64,000 bases of DNA from Streptosporangium sp. NBC_01755. Lineage in GTDB: Bacteria > Actinomycetota > Actinomycetes > Streptosporangiales > Streptosporangiaceae. A model generated the notes under the pieces. The model did no database searches and had not been told where the DNA came from. It was given only the letters and a program-made list of their open reading frames with translations. The DNA lies in contig NZ_CP109131.1 of the NCBI RefSeq assembly GCF_035917995.1, positions 4,216,001-4,280,000 on the forward strand, read 5' to 3'. Shown here one piece after another: positions 35,422-43,988 of the stretch. Within the stretch, counting starts at the first letter, position 1; each line of letters begins with the position of its first letter. The translations under genes and the position numbers were made by a program.

Positions 35422-36391
35422 GGGAGGTGAGCGTGGCGAAGACGGCGGTCGGCTCGTATCCGCAGTGGGCCATGCAGTTGGCGCACCGGTCGTCGCGCCC
35501 CCGGCCGTAGGCGTCCCAGTCGGTCTCGGTGACCAGCTCCCGGTAGGTGGCCGCGTAGCCGTCGGACATGAGGTAGCAGGGGCGCTGCCAGCCGAAGAGC
35601 GAGTACGAGGGGATGGCCCACGCCGTGCACGGGAAGTCGATCTTCCCTTCGAGGAAGTCGAGGAAGAGCGGTGTGTGGTTGAACCTCCACCTCCGCCGGT
35701 TCCCGTCGGAGAACGCCTTGCGGAACAGCTCCCGGGTCTCCCGCACGCCGAGGAAGTGCTCCTGGTCGGGCGCCTTCTCGTACGCGTACCCGGGAGAGAT
35801 CATCATCTCGTCGACGCGGAGATCGTCGTTGAGATAGTTGAGCACGTCGATGACCGTCTGCGGGCTGTCGGTGTTGAAGAACGTCGTGTTCGTGGTGACC
35901 CGGAAACCACGGCGCCGGCACTCCCTGATCGCGGCGACCGCCTCGTCGAACACGCCCTCCTTGCACACCGACTCGTCGTGGCGCTCGCGCATGCCGTCCA
36001 GGTGGATCGTCCACGCGAAGTACCGCGAGGGCTTGAACTGGTCGATCTTCCTGGGGATCAGTAGCGCGTTGGTGCACAGGAACACGTACTTCTTCCTGGC
36101 GACCAGCTCCCTGACCAGCTCCCCTATCTGCGGGTGCATGAGCGGTTCCCCGCCCGCGATCGAGACCATGGGCGCGCCGCACTCCTCGATGGCGGCCAGG
36201 GCCTGCTCCACCGGCATGCGCTGTTTCAGCACGTCGGCGGGGTGCTGGATCTTTCCGCAGCCCGCGCAGCTCAGATTGCAGGCGAACAGGGGCTCAAGCT
36301 CCACCAGAAGCGGGAACTTCACCCGCCCGCGAAGCCTCTGGCGGAGGATGTAGCCGCCGATGCGAAGACTCTGGCGGATCGGTGTCGGCAT
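35387..36391 (-). CDS. hpnH: adenosylhopane synthase (radical SAM)
   Basis: 334 residues. CNLSCAGC carries the CxxxCxxC cluster of radical SAM enzymes, and SIAGGEPL is the SAM-binding GGE motif. C-terminal Cys residues (CANCMAHCGYEP) fit HpnH. It joins adenosyl radical to diploptene to make adenosylhopane. AAGGAGATG lies 6-8 bases before the ATG. It begins inside the end of hpnG, in another frame. In Streptomyces coelicolor the cluster continues with ispG, dxs and an aminotransferase; here it stops and an SDR gene converges. Confidence 0.95.
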   Translation of the reverse strand: MPTPIRQSLRIGGYILRQRLRGRVKFPLLVELEPLFACNLSCAGCGKIQHPADVLKQRMPVEQALAAIEECGAPMVSIAGGEPLMHPQIGELVRELVARKKYVFLCTNALLIPRKIDQFKPSRYFAWTIHLDGMRERHDESVCKEGVFDEAVAAIRECRRRGFRVTTNTTFFNTDSPQTVIDVLNYLNDDLRVDEMMISPGYAYEKAPDQEHFLGVRETRELFRKAFSDGNRRRWRFNHTPLFLDFLEGKIDFPCTAWAIPSYSLFGWQRPCYLMSDGYAATYRELVTETDWDAYGRGRDDRCANCMAHCGYEPTAVFATLTSLKESLRALGGG

Positions 36392-37016
36392 CTGGGTTGC
36401 ATCTCCTTGGGTGATGGAACGGGACGGACTCCTCGGGGAGAGCGGCTGAGATCGCGGCGGCCCAGCGCGCCAGGAACGGACCGAGCCGGCACAGTGTGCG
36501 GTATGCCACGATGCCGCCGCGTATCGTGGCCGGCCGCGACAGCGCGGCACCGGCGACGTCGGCGACGACGCGCAGAGCGGCGAACGGCAGGCCGGGTACC
36601 GCACCCGCCAGCGGCCCGGTCTCCATGTCGACGGCCGACGCCCCCTCGGCGGCGAGCCCGCGGCGTTCGGCCCCCGTCACGATGTGATCGGAGGTGACCA
36701 GCGGTCCGGTACGCGCGGACAGGCCGGCCCGCGCCAGCTCTTCGGCCAGCGGCCATGCCGAGGGACAGGGCACCGTCCGGCCCCCGAAGCGGACCTCGCT
36801 CGCCACCAGCACGTCACCCGGGCGCAGGCCCTCGTCGAGGGCCCCGCAGAAACCGGTCACCGCCAGCGCGCCCGCGGACGGGAGCCGAGCCGCCGCGCCC
36901 GCGGCGCGGCGCGGGCCCATCCCGGTCCGGATCACCTTCACGTCCTCGACCGAGAGGCCGCTCCGTACGGCCCGCGCCTCGACGGCCAGGGCGGTGCAGA
37001 TCAGCAGGCCGGTCAC
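36294..37016 (-). CDS. hpnG: adenosylhopane nucleosidase-like phosphorylase
   Basis: 240 residues of the nucleoside phosphorylase fold; GFCGALDEGLRPGDVLVASE and SAVDMETGPLA (catalytic Glu in DMET) are typical. HpnG removes adenine from adenosylhopane. Its GTG overlaps the shc stop (GTGA). Homology fades near ISAALPEES; the last 40 or so residues are Pro/Arg/Ser-rich and lie out of frame across the first 98 bp of hpnH, so the original stop may have been lost. Confidence 0.9.
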   Translation of the reverse strand: MTGLLICTALAVEARAVRSGLSVEDVKVIRTGMGPRRAAGAAARLPSAGALAVTGFCGALDEGLRPGDVLVASEVRFGGRTVPCPSAWPLAEELARAGLSARTGPLVTSDHIVTGAERRGLAAEGASAVDMETGPLAGAVPGLPFAALRVVADVAGAALSRPATIRGGIVAYRTLCRLGPFLARWAAAISAALPEESVPFHHPRRCNPDADTDPPESSHRRLHPPPEASRAGEVPASGGA

Positions 37017-38911
37017 CCGGCCTCCACGGCGACCGCCTCGTCCCTCAGGGCGGGGTGGGGGTGCGAGGACACCCCTCGTGAGCGCACGTAACGACCCAGC
37101 GCGCTGATCGGGAAGACGAGCCGGTAGAGGTGGTAGTTGATGTAGAAGGCGCCGGGGAAGCCGGTCCCGGTGAAGTACGGCTCGTCCCAGCCGCCGTCCG
37201 GGCGCTGATGGCCGACCAGCCACTCCACGCCCCGCTCCACCGCCGGTGACCGCTCCCCGGCGGCGAGCAGCGCCATCAGGGCCCACGCCGTCTGCGAGGG
37301 CGTGGAGTGGCCGCGCCCGATCCAGCGGGGATCGGTGTAGGAGCGCAGGTCCTCCCCCCAGCCGCCGTCGTCGTTCTGGTGCCTCTCCAACCAGGCGACG
37401 GCACGCCGTACGCACGGCCTGCCGGGGCGTACGCCTGCCGCGATGAGCGCGGGGAGCACGGCGCCGGTGCCGTAGACGTGGTTGGCCCCCCAGCGGCCGA
37501 ACCACGATCCGTCCGCCTCCTGCGCCCTCAGCAGCCAGACGACGGCACGCCGCACGACGGGGGAGTTCGGCCGCTCCTGCGCCAGCGCCTCGACGACGTG
37601 GGCGGTGACGTCGGCGGACGGCGGGTCGATGACCGCGCCGAAGTCGCAGAACGGCAGCTTCTTCACCATCTCCCGGGTGTTGTCGGCGTCGAAGGCCCCG
37701 AAGCCGCCGTCGCGGGACACCATGCCCGTGATCCAGCGCACCCCGCGGTCGATGGCCGGCCTGGCGTCCGGGTGACGCACCCGGCGCAGGGCGAGGATCG
37801 CCTCCGCCGTGTCGTCGATGTCCGGGTAGCCGTCGTTGTCGAATTCGAAGGCCCAGCCGCCGGGTGCCAGCGAAGGGCGCCGTACGGACCAGTCGCCGGG
37901 GCCCCGGATCTCCTCGGTGAGCACCCAGCCGGAGGAGGCGACGAGGGCGGGATGGTCGGCGGGCAGGCCGGCGTCGAGAAGAGCGTTGACCGCGAGCACC
38001 GTGTCCCACACGGGGGACTGGCAGGCCTCCAGTCTGCGGCCTTTCTCGTCCCGGATGGTGAACCTGTCGAACCCCTCGATGCCCTTCCTCATCACCGGGT
38101 GGTCGAGGGGGTAGCCGTGCAGGCTCAGCGCGATCAGCGAGTACACCCACGGCGGCTGGATGCCGCCCCAGGAGCCGTCCGCCTCCTGCCTGGCCACGAT
38201 CCACTCGGCGGCCCGCCTCAGCGCGATCCGCCGCAGGCCGGGGACGGGACGTCGCCGGTAGCGGTGCAGGGCGCGGTCGAGCATGCCGAACGGCCCGCGG
38301 GGGTGCGGCGGTGCGGGGCGTCCGGTGCGCAGCTCGGCCAGGTCGAACGGGAGCGGTCGCACCGGGCGGTGCGCGCTCACGATGGTGAGCGGGACGATCG
38401 TCTGCCTGGCCCAGCAGGCCCAGTCGTAGACGTTGAGCGGGAACCAGCGCGGCAGGAACATCATCTCGGGGGGGAGCACCGGGAGGTCCTCCCATCGCCA
38501 CTGCCCGAACAACGCCAGCCAGATCCGGGTGAACACCCGGCCGGCCTCGATCCCACCGGATTCCCGGACGAACCGGGCCGCGGCTCGCAGGTGAGGGGCA
38601 TCGGTCCGGTCACCGGCGAGCCGTAGCGCGGCATACGCCTCGATCGTGGTGGACAGGTCGCCGGGGCCGCCGTGGAAGTTGGCCCAGGTCCCGTCGTCGC
38701 GCTGCTCGGAGCGGATCCATCGGGCCGCCGCGGCGGTGTCCTGTTCGGTACGGATGCCGAGGAACTCCCTGAGCAGCAGGTCCTCGGCGTCCATGGTCAC
38801 GTTCGTCTGCAGCTCGCCCTTCCACCACCCCTCGGGCGACTGGAGGCCGAGCAGGTGGTCGCATGCCGCGTCGAGGGTGAGCTCGGCGGGAGTGGAGGCG
38901 GCGGTGGTCAT
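37013..38911 (-). CDS. shc: squalene-hopene cyclase
   Basis: 632 residues, normal length. The protonating motif DxDD is DIDD at 364-367; several QW repeats (QEADGSWFGRWG, QNDDGGWGED, QRPDGGWDEPYF) stabilise the barrel. It is a monotopic membrane enzyme making hopene and hopanol. The ATG lies one base after the stop of the polyprenyl synthase (TGACATG). Frames reaching 39196 are spurious. Confidence 0.97.
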   Translation of the reverse strand: MTTAASTPAELTLDAACDHLLGLQSPEGWWKGELQTNVTMDAEDLLLREFLGIRTEQDTAAAARWIRSEQRDDGTWANFHGGPGDLSTTIEAYAALRLAGDRTDAPHLRAAARFVRESGGIEAGRVFTRIWLALFGQWRWEDLPVLPPEMMFLPRWFPLNVYDWACWARQTIVPLTIVSAHRPVRPLPFDLAELRTGRPAPPHPRGPFGMLDRALHRYRRRPVPGLRRIALRRAAEWIVARQEADGSWGGIQPPWVYSLIALSLHGYPLDHPVMRKGIEGFDRFTIRDEKGRRLEACQSPVWDTVLAVNALLDAGLPADHPALVASSGWVLTEEIRGPGDWSVRRPSLAPGGWAFEFDNDGYPDIDDTAEAILALRRVRHPDARPAIDRGVRWITGMVSRDGGFGAFDADNTREMVKKLPFCDFGAVIDPPSADVTAHVVEALAQERPNSPVVRRAVVWLLRAQEADGSWFGRWGANHVYGTGAVLPALIAAGVRPGRPCVRRAVAWLERHQNDDGGWGEDLRSYTDPRWIGRGHSTPSQTAWALMALLAAGERSPAVERGVEWLVGHQRPDGGWDEPYFTGTGFPGAFYINYHLYRLVFPISALGRYVRSRGVSSHPHPALRDEAVAVEAG

Positions 38912-38912
38912 G

Positions 38913-39926
38913 TCAGTGGCCCCTGGATGTGAGGAAGCGGACGATGTCCAGGAATTCGGCGCGAACGTCCGGGGGCATGTCCGCGCCGGCGAGATGGTGT
39001 TCGGCGACGTCGAGCCGGTGTTTGGCCTCGGTCTCGGCCCAGGACCGCCCGCCCGCCTCCTCCACGAGCCGGGCGGCGTCGTGCAGGTCGGACTCGGAGA
39101 GCGGCTCAGGAGCGGCCAGCAGGCGGGCGAGCCGCCGGCCGGCCGGTGTGTCGCTGGTGAGCGCGGCGACGATCGGCAGCGACTTCTTGCGGGCACGCAG
39201 GTCGGAAAGGACCGGCTTGCCGGTCGTCTCGGGGCTGCCCCAGATGCCCAGCAGGTCGTCGACGAGCTGGAAGGCCAGGCCGGCCTGGGTTCCGAACGCC
39301 GTCAGGCCGGCGATCAGCGGAGCGGGGCCGTTCATCACCGTCGCACCGATCGAGCAGGCACAGGCCAGCAGGGAGCCGGTCTTCTGCGTGGACATCCGCC
39401 GGCACTCCGCCAGGCTCACCTCGGCGAGCTGTTCGAACTCCAGGTCGAGCGCTTGGCCGGCGATCAGCTCCCGGGTGGCGACGGCCAGGTGCCGTGCGGC
39501 CCGCAGGCAGGGGAGGCCGTCTCCGTCAAGCAGCAGCTCCGCCGCGAGCGAGAGCAGGGCGTCGCCGGCGAGGATGGCCGCGGAGCAGCCGAAGACGGTC
39601 CACGCGGCCGGCCGGTGCCGACGCATCCGGTCGCCGTCCATGATGTCGTCGTGCAGCAGCGAGAACGCGTGCACGAGTTCCACCGCGGCGGCGACCGGCA
39701 GGCCCTGCTCCGCGTTTCCCCCCGCCGCCCTCGCCGACAGCATGGCCAGCGCGGGGCGTAGCGCCTTGCCGCCGGAGGCGACGGGCAGGCCCGCAGGGTC
39801 GGCCCAGCCGAGATGGTAGGCGGCGACGCGCGAGGTCAGCGGGTCGAGCCGGGCCACCGCGTCCCGGAGTACCGGCTCCACGAGTTCGCGGGCGGCCGTG
39901 ACCGAGGGTGGGATGACCGCCGTCAC
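38913..39926 (-). CDS. polyprenyl diphosphate synthase of hopanoid cluster
   Basis: 337 residues with the first Asp-rich motif DDIMDGD and the second DDLLG, GKALRPALAM near the N-terminus and KTGSLLACA, all typical of trans-isoprenyl synthases. In this cluster it is expected to make farnesyl diphosphate for squalene. The second motif is shortened (DDLLGIWG) in the way seen in actinobacterial homologues. The GTG overlaps the hpnE stop (GTGA). Confidence 0.93.
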   Translation of the reverse strand: MTAVIPPSVTAARELVEPVLRDAVARLDPLTSRVAAYHLGWADPAGLPVASGGKALRPALAMLSARAAGGNAEQGLPVAAAVELVHAFSLLHDDIMDGDRMRRHRPAAWTVFGCSAAILAGDALLSLAAELLLDGDGLPCLRAARHLAVATRELIAGQALDLEFEQLAEVSLAECRRMSTQKTGSLLACACSIGATVMNGPAPLIAGLTAFGTQAGLAFQLVDDLLGIWGSPETTGKPVLSDLRARKKSLPIVAALTSDTPAGRRLARLLAAPEPLSESDLHDAARLVEEAGGRSWAETEAKHRLDVAEHHLAGADMPPDVRAEFLDIVRFLTSRGH

Positions 39927-41248
39927 CGGGCGAAGTCCCTCTTCAGATGACGCCTGACCAGACAGGTCGCGTTGAGTCCGCTGCGCACGGCAGCCTCCAT
40001 CGTGTCGGGCCAGCCCGTGTCGGTCCACGCGCCGGCGAGAAACAGTCCGGGCCACCGGGTGGCGGCCTCGGGGCGGAGCGCGCCACTGCCGGGGCACTGG
40101 CGGAAGGTGGCGCGACGTTCTCTCGTGACGAAGAAGTCGATGATTCGCGCCTGCCGCGCTCCCGGGAAGATCTGCTCAAGCGCGGGTACGAACGTGGCTC
40201 GCACCCGCGCGGTGGACGTGTCGATCCACCGGTCCGCCGCGGAGACCGAGACCGCGAGGTACTGGCCTTCGCACAGTCCCGCGGCCCGGGTCTTGTCGAA
40301 CACCCACTGCACGGGCGAGTCCACGACCGCCGCGAACGGCACCCGGGTGACCCTCCGGTCGTAGACGACGTGCACGTTGACGATCGGGCTCGCGTTCAGG
40401 CCGCGCCAGCGCTCTCTGCCGGGGGCGGCCTCTTCGGGGACCAGGGCCGCGGCCTGCTCGTGCGCCGTGGCGACGATGACGGCGGACGCCTCGACCCGGC
40501 TGCCGTCCACGATCACCGAGTCCGGCTCGATGGCGGTGACCTTCGCCGACAGGCGTACGGCACCGCCGCGCCGTTCGATGGCGGCCCGGGCCGCGGTGCC
40601 GTGCAGCTCGCCGAGGGGCACGGCGGGAACACCGATGTCGGCGGCTCCCGCCCGGCCGAGCAGCGCGGTCTTGAAGACCATCGCCGCGGGTCCCAGGGCC
40701 GCGCCCTCGACCCCGACGTTCAGGGCCGCCATCGCGAACAGCTCCCAGAGGGCGTGTCGTGCGCGCTCGCGTTGCCCGTGGGCGGTCAGCCAGCTCCCGA
40801 GATCGGTCAGGTCCAGCGCGGGGTCGGCCGGGTCGAGGCGGCGAAGGGCGAGTGAGACCCGCATCGCGCGCAGCCGGTCGGCGGGCTTGAGCAGCTGGTA
40901 TCCGGCCAGCGCGGGCAGCAGGTGGAACGGCCCGGGCAGCACCCCGCGCCTCAGCCGCCCGCATCGCCCCGCCGGGGTGAGCACCCGCACGTCGAACCGG
41001 TCCTGCAGGTGTACGCGTCCGGCGACGCCGAGCCGGTCGAGCAGGCCGCGATAGGCCGTGCAGCAGCGGAGGAACACGTGCTGGCCGTTGTCGACGCTCA
41101 GCCCGTTCCTGACGAAGGAGCAGGTGGCGCCACCCAGCCTCGGCCGGGCCTCGTACAACGTCACGCGGTGACCGGCCTCCCCGAGCGCGACGGCGGCGGC
41201 GATGCCCGCCAGCCCGCCGCCGACGATCGCGACCGGAGCGGGGCTCAT
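39923..41248 (-). CDS. hpnE: hydroxysqualene dehydroxylase
   Basis: 441 residues, FAD-dependent amine-oxidase-like fold; VAIVGGGLAGIAAAVALGEAG is the dinucleotide motif and GLFLAGAWTDTGWPDTMEAA the C-terminal FAD contact. It reduces hydroxysqualene to squalene, the last step of the HpnCDE route from farnesyl diphosphate. The ATG overlaps the hpnD stop (ATGA). Confidence 0.95.
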   Translation of the reverse strand: MSPAPVAIVGGGLAGIAAAVALGEAGHRVTLYEARPRLGGATCSFVRNGLSVDNGQHVFLRCCTAYRGLLDRLGVAGRVHLQDRFDVRVLTPAGRCGRLRRGVLPGPFHLLPALAGYQLLKPADRLRAMRVSLALRRLDPADPALDLTDLGSWLTAHGQRERARHALWELFAMAALNVGVEGAALGPAAMVFKTALLGRAGAADIGVPAVPLGELHGTAARAAIERRGGAVRLSAKVTAIEPDSVIVDGSRVEASAVIVATAHEQAAALVPEEAAPGRERWRGLNASPIVNVHVVYDRRVTRVPFAAVVDSPVQWVFDKTRAAGLCEGQYLAVSVSAADRWIDTSTARVRATFVPALEQIFPGARQARIIDFFVTRERRATFRQCPGSGALRPEAATRWPGLFLAGAWTDTGWPDTMEAAVRSGLNATCLVRRHLKRDFAR

Positions 41249-42129
41249 CGGGCCGCCCCGGCCAGGGCTCGCGCCGCCACCATCGCCTTCTGCCACGGAG
41301 GCAGTGACAGCCGCGAGGCCAGTGCCTCGGCGGGATCGGCGGCGATGCGGCCGAGCAGGCACCGGTAGATGCCGGCCATCGCCGCGGTGCACGCCGCGCT
41401 GCGCACGTCGAGCGCGGTCAGCAGGCGCATGCCGTCGTCGAACCAGTCGCGCGCCCGGCCGGCCTCGAACCGCATCAGCTCGGTGAGCCGGTCAGGAGGG
41501 TCGGTGAACCTGCCGGAGGAGTCGATGTTCAGGGTGCAGCCGAATCTCCTGAGGTCCTCGGCGGGGAGGTAGGTCCGCCCGGCCAGCCGGTCCTCGCGCA
41601 CGTCCCGCAGGATGTTCGTGATCTGCAGGGCCACTCCCAGCGCGTCCGCCAGCTGCGCCACTCCCGCCGCGTTCTCGCCGTCCCCGCTGCCTTTGGGGTC
41701 CTCGGTGCCGAAGACCCCGAGGGAGAGCCGCCCGATCGACCCGGCGACGCATCGGCAGTAGCAGAGCAGTTCGTCAAAGTGCTCGTAGGTCTCCCCGCGT
41801 ACGTCCGCGGCGCAACCGTCGATCAACTCCTCGAACGCGGAGAGCGGCAGTGGGTAGCGGAGGGCGGTGTCGTGCAGCGCGACCAGCACCGGGTCCTCGG
41901 GGTCGGGCCGTGCCCTGCCGAGCGCGGCGCGCGCGCCGGCCAGATCGGTCAGGCGCCGCCCGTCGGGGCCGTCCCCGTCGGCGATGTCGTCGATCCGGCG
42001 GGCGAACGCGTAGACGGCGCTGAGCGCGCGGCGCTTGGGAGTCGGCAGCAGCCGGAGTCCGTAGGAGAAGTTCCGAGCCTGACCGCGGACGATCTGTTCG
42101 CAGTGCCGGTAGGCGTCAGCGGTGTCCAC
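41245..42129 (-). CDS. hpnD: presqualene diphosphate synthase
   Basis: 294 residues of the squalene/phytoene synthase fold with YAFARRIDDIADG as first Asp-rich region and ALQITNILRDVREDRLAGR as the second. It joins two farnesyl diphosphates. The start overlaps the end of hpnC by 14 bp, and the stop overlaps hpnE by 4, showing tight coupling. Confidence 0.95.
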   Translation of the reverse strand: MDTADAYRHCEQIVRGQARNFSYGLRLLPTPKRRALSAVYAFARRIDDIADGDGPDGRRLTDLAGARAALGRARPDPEDPVLVALHDTALRYPLPLSAFEELIDGCAADVRGETYEHFDELLCYCRCVAGSIGRLSLGVFGTEDPKGSGDGENAAGVAQLADALGVALQITNILRDVREDRLAGRTYLPAEDLRRFGCTLNIDSSGRFTDPPDRLTELMRFEAGRARDWFDDGMRLLTALDVRSAACTAAMAGIYRCLLGRIAADPAEALASRLSLPPWQKAMVAARALAGAAR

Positions 42130-42976
42130 GGTCGTACCCCCTGCTCGTGAGGATCCGCAGCCACGCCGTCAGGAACCGCGTGCCGCGCGGGCGCACGGCG
42201 CTGCCGAGCACGTCGTGACCGGCCCGGGCCAGTGCCGCGGTGGTGGCCCGGCCGCCCGCGACGTAGCCCGCGATGGCGAGGCGGGCGAACCCCGTCGCCG
42301 ATCGGGCGAGCCGGTCTCCCTCGTCGAGCAGCCGATCGGCCCGCCGCGTCTGAAGCGCGACGACATCGCGCAGCCGCGCCGAGGCGGTGGTCTCGGCGAG
42401 ATCGTCCTCGCCGCAGCCGAACCGGCGCAGATCCTCTCCCGGCAGGTAGACCCGGCCTCGGGCGTAGTCCTCCGCGATGTCCTGGCAGTGCTCGATGATC
42501 TGCAGCGCCGTGCACACCCGGTCGGACAGGGCCAGGTGCGAGGGAGTGACCATGTCGAACACGTGCAGCACGATGTGCCCGACGGGGTTCGCGGACAGCT
42601 CGCAGTAGGAGAGCAGGTCGTCGAAGGTGTCGTATCGGCTGACCGTCTGGTCGCGCCGGTTGGCCTCGATCAGCCGGCGAAAGGGCTCGGCCGGGACGGA
42701 GCAGGTCTCGACGGTCCGCGCGAGAGCGCGGACGACCGGCAGGCGGGGCACCCGCCCGGCGTACAGGCGGGCGAGGTCGTCGTCGACGGTGTCGAGCAGC
42801 CGGAGCGGATCCTCGGTCTGCGCCTCGTCCCCGATGTCGTCGACGGCCCGCGCGAAGCCGTACACCGCCAGGAGGTGACGGCGACGGGTACGCGGCAGTA
42901 AACATGAAGCGACCGGGAAGTTCTCCCTGCGCGCTTTGAGCATGACGTCCCGCGTATCGGCTCCCCTCCAATTCAT
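42116..42976 (-). CDS. hpnC: hydroxysqualene synthase
   Basis: 286 residues, squalene/phytoene synthase fold: YGFARAVDDIGDEA and IEHCQDIAEDYARGR are the two Asp-rich regions. It turns presqualene diphosphate into hydroxysqualene. First gene of the hopanoid operon. The ATG at 42976 has no clear ribosome-binding site; the alternative ATG at 42943 (MLKARREN) has GGAGGGG 19 bases away, so a short or leaderless 5' end is possible. Confidence 0.93.
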   Translation of the reverse strand: MNWRGADTRDVMLKARRENFPVASCLLPRTRRRHLLAVYGFARAVDDIGDEAQTEDPLRLLDTVDDDLARLYAGRVPRLPVVRALARTVETCSVPAEPFRRLIEANRRDQTVSRYDTFDDLLSYCELSANPVGHIVLHVFDMVTPSHLALSDRVCTALQIIEHCQDIAEDYARGRVYLPGEDLRRFGCGEDDLAETTASARLRDVVALQTRRADRLLDEGDRLARSATGFARLAIAGYVAGGRATTAALARAGHDVLGSAVRPRGTRFLTAWLRILTSRGYDRGHR

Positions 42977-43143
42977 AAATTGAGGTTGTCCCCGGCGGGC
43001 TGTTATAAACGCGGATGAACGATCTACTGGTTTTTATCGGTGGGAGCTGGGAAAATATTTAGTATCGCGTTATATCCCTGCTTTTGGAAAAAAGATGAAT
43101 GCTTTGCCGGGAGGTGATCCGGGTCGGGTCCGGGTAAAAGAAG
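42977..43143 (-). promoter_or_regulatory. AT-rich promoter region of hopanoid operon
   Basis: The most AT-rich gap nearby (TTATAAAC, AATATTTAGTATCG, TTATATCC). On the minus strand TATAAC at 43008-43003 is a plausible -10 element about 27 bp before the hpnC ATG; I see no good -35. The same gap holds the 3' end of the deacetylase gene. Confidence 0.4.
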
Positions 43144-43959
43144 TCACAAAACACGGTGCGGTTTTTCCAGCGCGCTTTTTTGAGGAGCGGTGATCTGAGG
43201 AGCGGTGATCTGAGGAGCGGTGATCTCACGAACGTCATGAAGGACCGCGCGGCCGCCGGAGACGCCGTGCTCCCGCAGCGGTCCGATCCGCAGACCCGCG
43301 GAGCGGCAGCGAGCCACCAGTTCGGGCAGGGCGCCGAGCCCCGACCGCCAGGAGCCGGGGGCCGAGGTGTGGTCGGAGTCGTGCAGCAGGAGCGTCGCTC
43401 CGCCGCGCACGCCGGGGGCCAGCGTGGCCAGCACGGAGGCCGGGTTCGCCGAGCGTGTCCAGTCCCTGCCCCAGGCGGTCCACAGGACGGGCCGCAGCCC
43501 CCGCATCCTGGCGGCGAGCAGCGTCTCGGCGCTGAGGACGCCGTAGGGCGGCCGGTACCATGCGGGGCCGACGCCGGTGACGGCGGTGACCAGGTCGGCC
43601 GCCCTGCCCATCTCGGCGGCCATCCGGCCGGGGCGGGTCAGCAGGGCGTTCTCGTGCGACCAGCCGTGCACCGCGATCTCATGGCCGTCCGCGACGATAC
43701 GGCGGCCCAGCGAGGGATGACGTTCGAGCATCTCGCCGAGGACGAAGAACGTGGCCCGGCAGCCGAGCCGCTCCAGCTCCTCAAGGAAACGCGGTGTGGA
43801 TCGCGGGTCGGGCCCGTCGTCGAAGGTCAGCGCGACGTGGTCGGCGAGGCCAACCCCGGCGAGGCCGGGCAGCAGGCGGCGCACGGAGGGCAGCCAGGTC
43901 GCCGCGGGCCCCACGTGCAGAACGGCCAGACCGGCGAGGGTCAGCGCGGCACGGTTCAC
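43144..43959 (-). CDS. polysaccharide deacetylase family protein
   Basis: 271 residues. NodB-type motifs: ALTFDDGPDP (metal-binding Asp pair), EIAVHGWSHEN (two His), WYRPPYGVL and LLLHDSD. A hydrophobic start (about 1-20) suggests a membrane anchor or signal. The C-terminus carries a repeat (three ITAPQ units) from a 15-bp DNA repeat TGAGGAGCGGTGATC at 43181-43225. Divergent from the glycosyltransferase by about 29 bp, so a shared promoter and a joint role in envelope glycan or lipid modification is likely. Confidence 0.88.
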   Translation of the reverse strand: MNRAALTLAGLAVLHVGPAATWLPSVRRLLPGLAGVGLADHVALTFDDGPDPRSTPRFLEELERLGCRATFFVLGEMLERHPSLGRRIVADGHEIAVHGWSHENALLTRPGRMAAEMGRAADLVTAVTGVGPAWYRPPYGVLSAETLLAARMRGLRPVLWTAWGRDWTRSANPASVLATLAPGVRGGATLLLHDSDHTSAPGSWRSGLGALPELVARCRSAGLRIGPLREHGVSGGRAVLHDVREITAPQITAPQITAPQKSALEKPHRVL

Positions 43960-43988
43960 CGTGTCAAGTCTGCGTCACGGGGGTCGTG

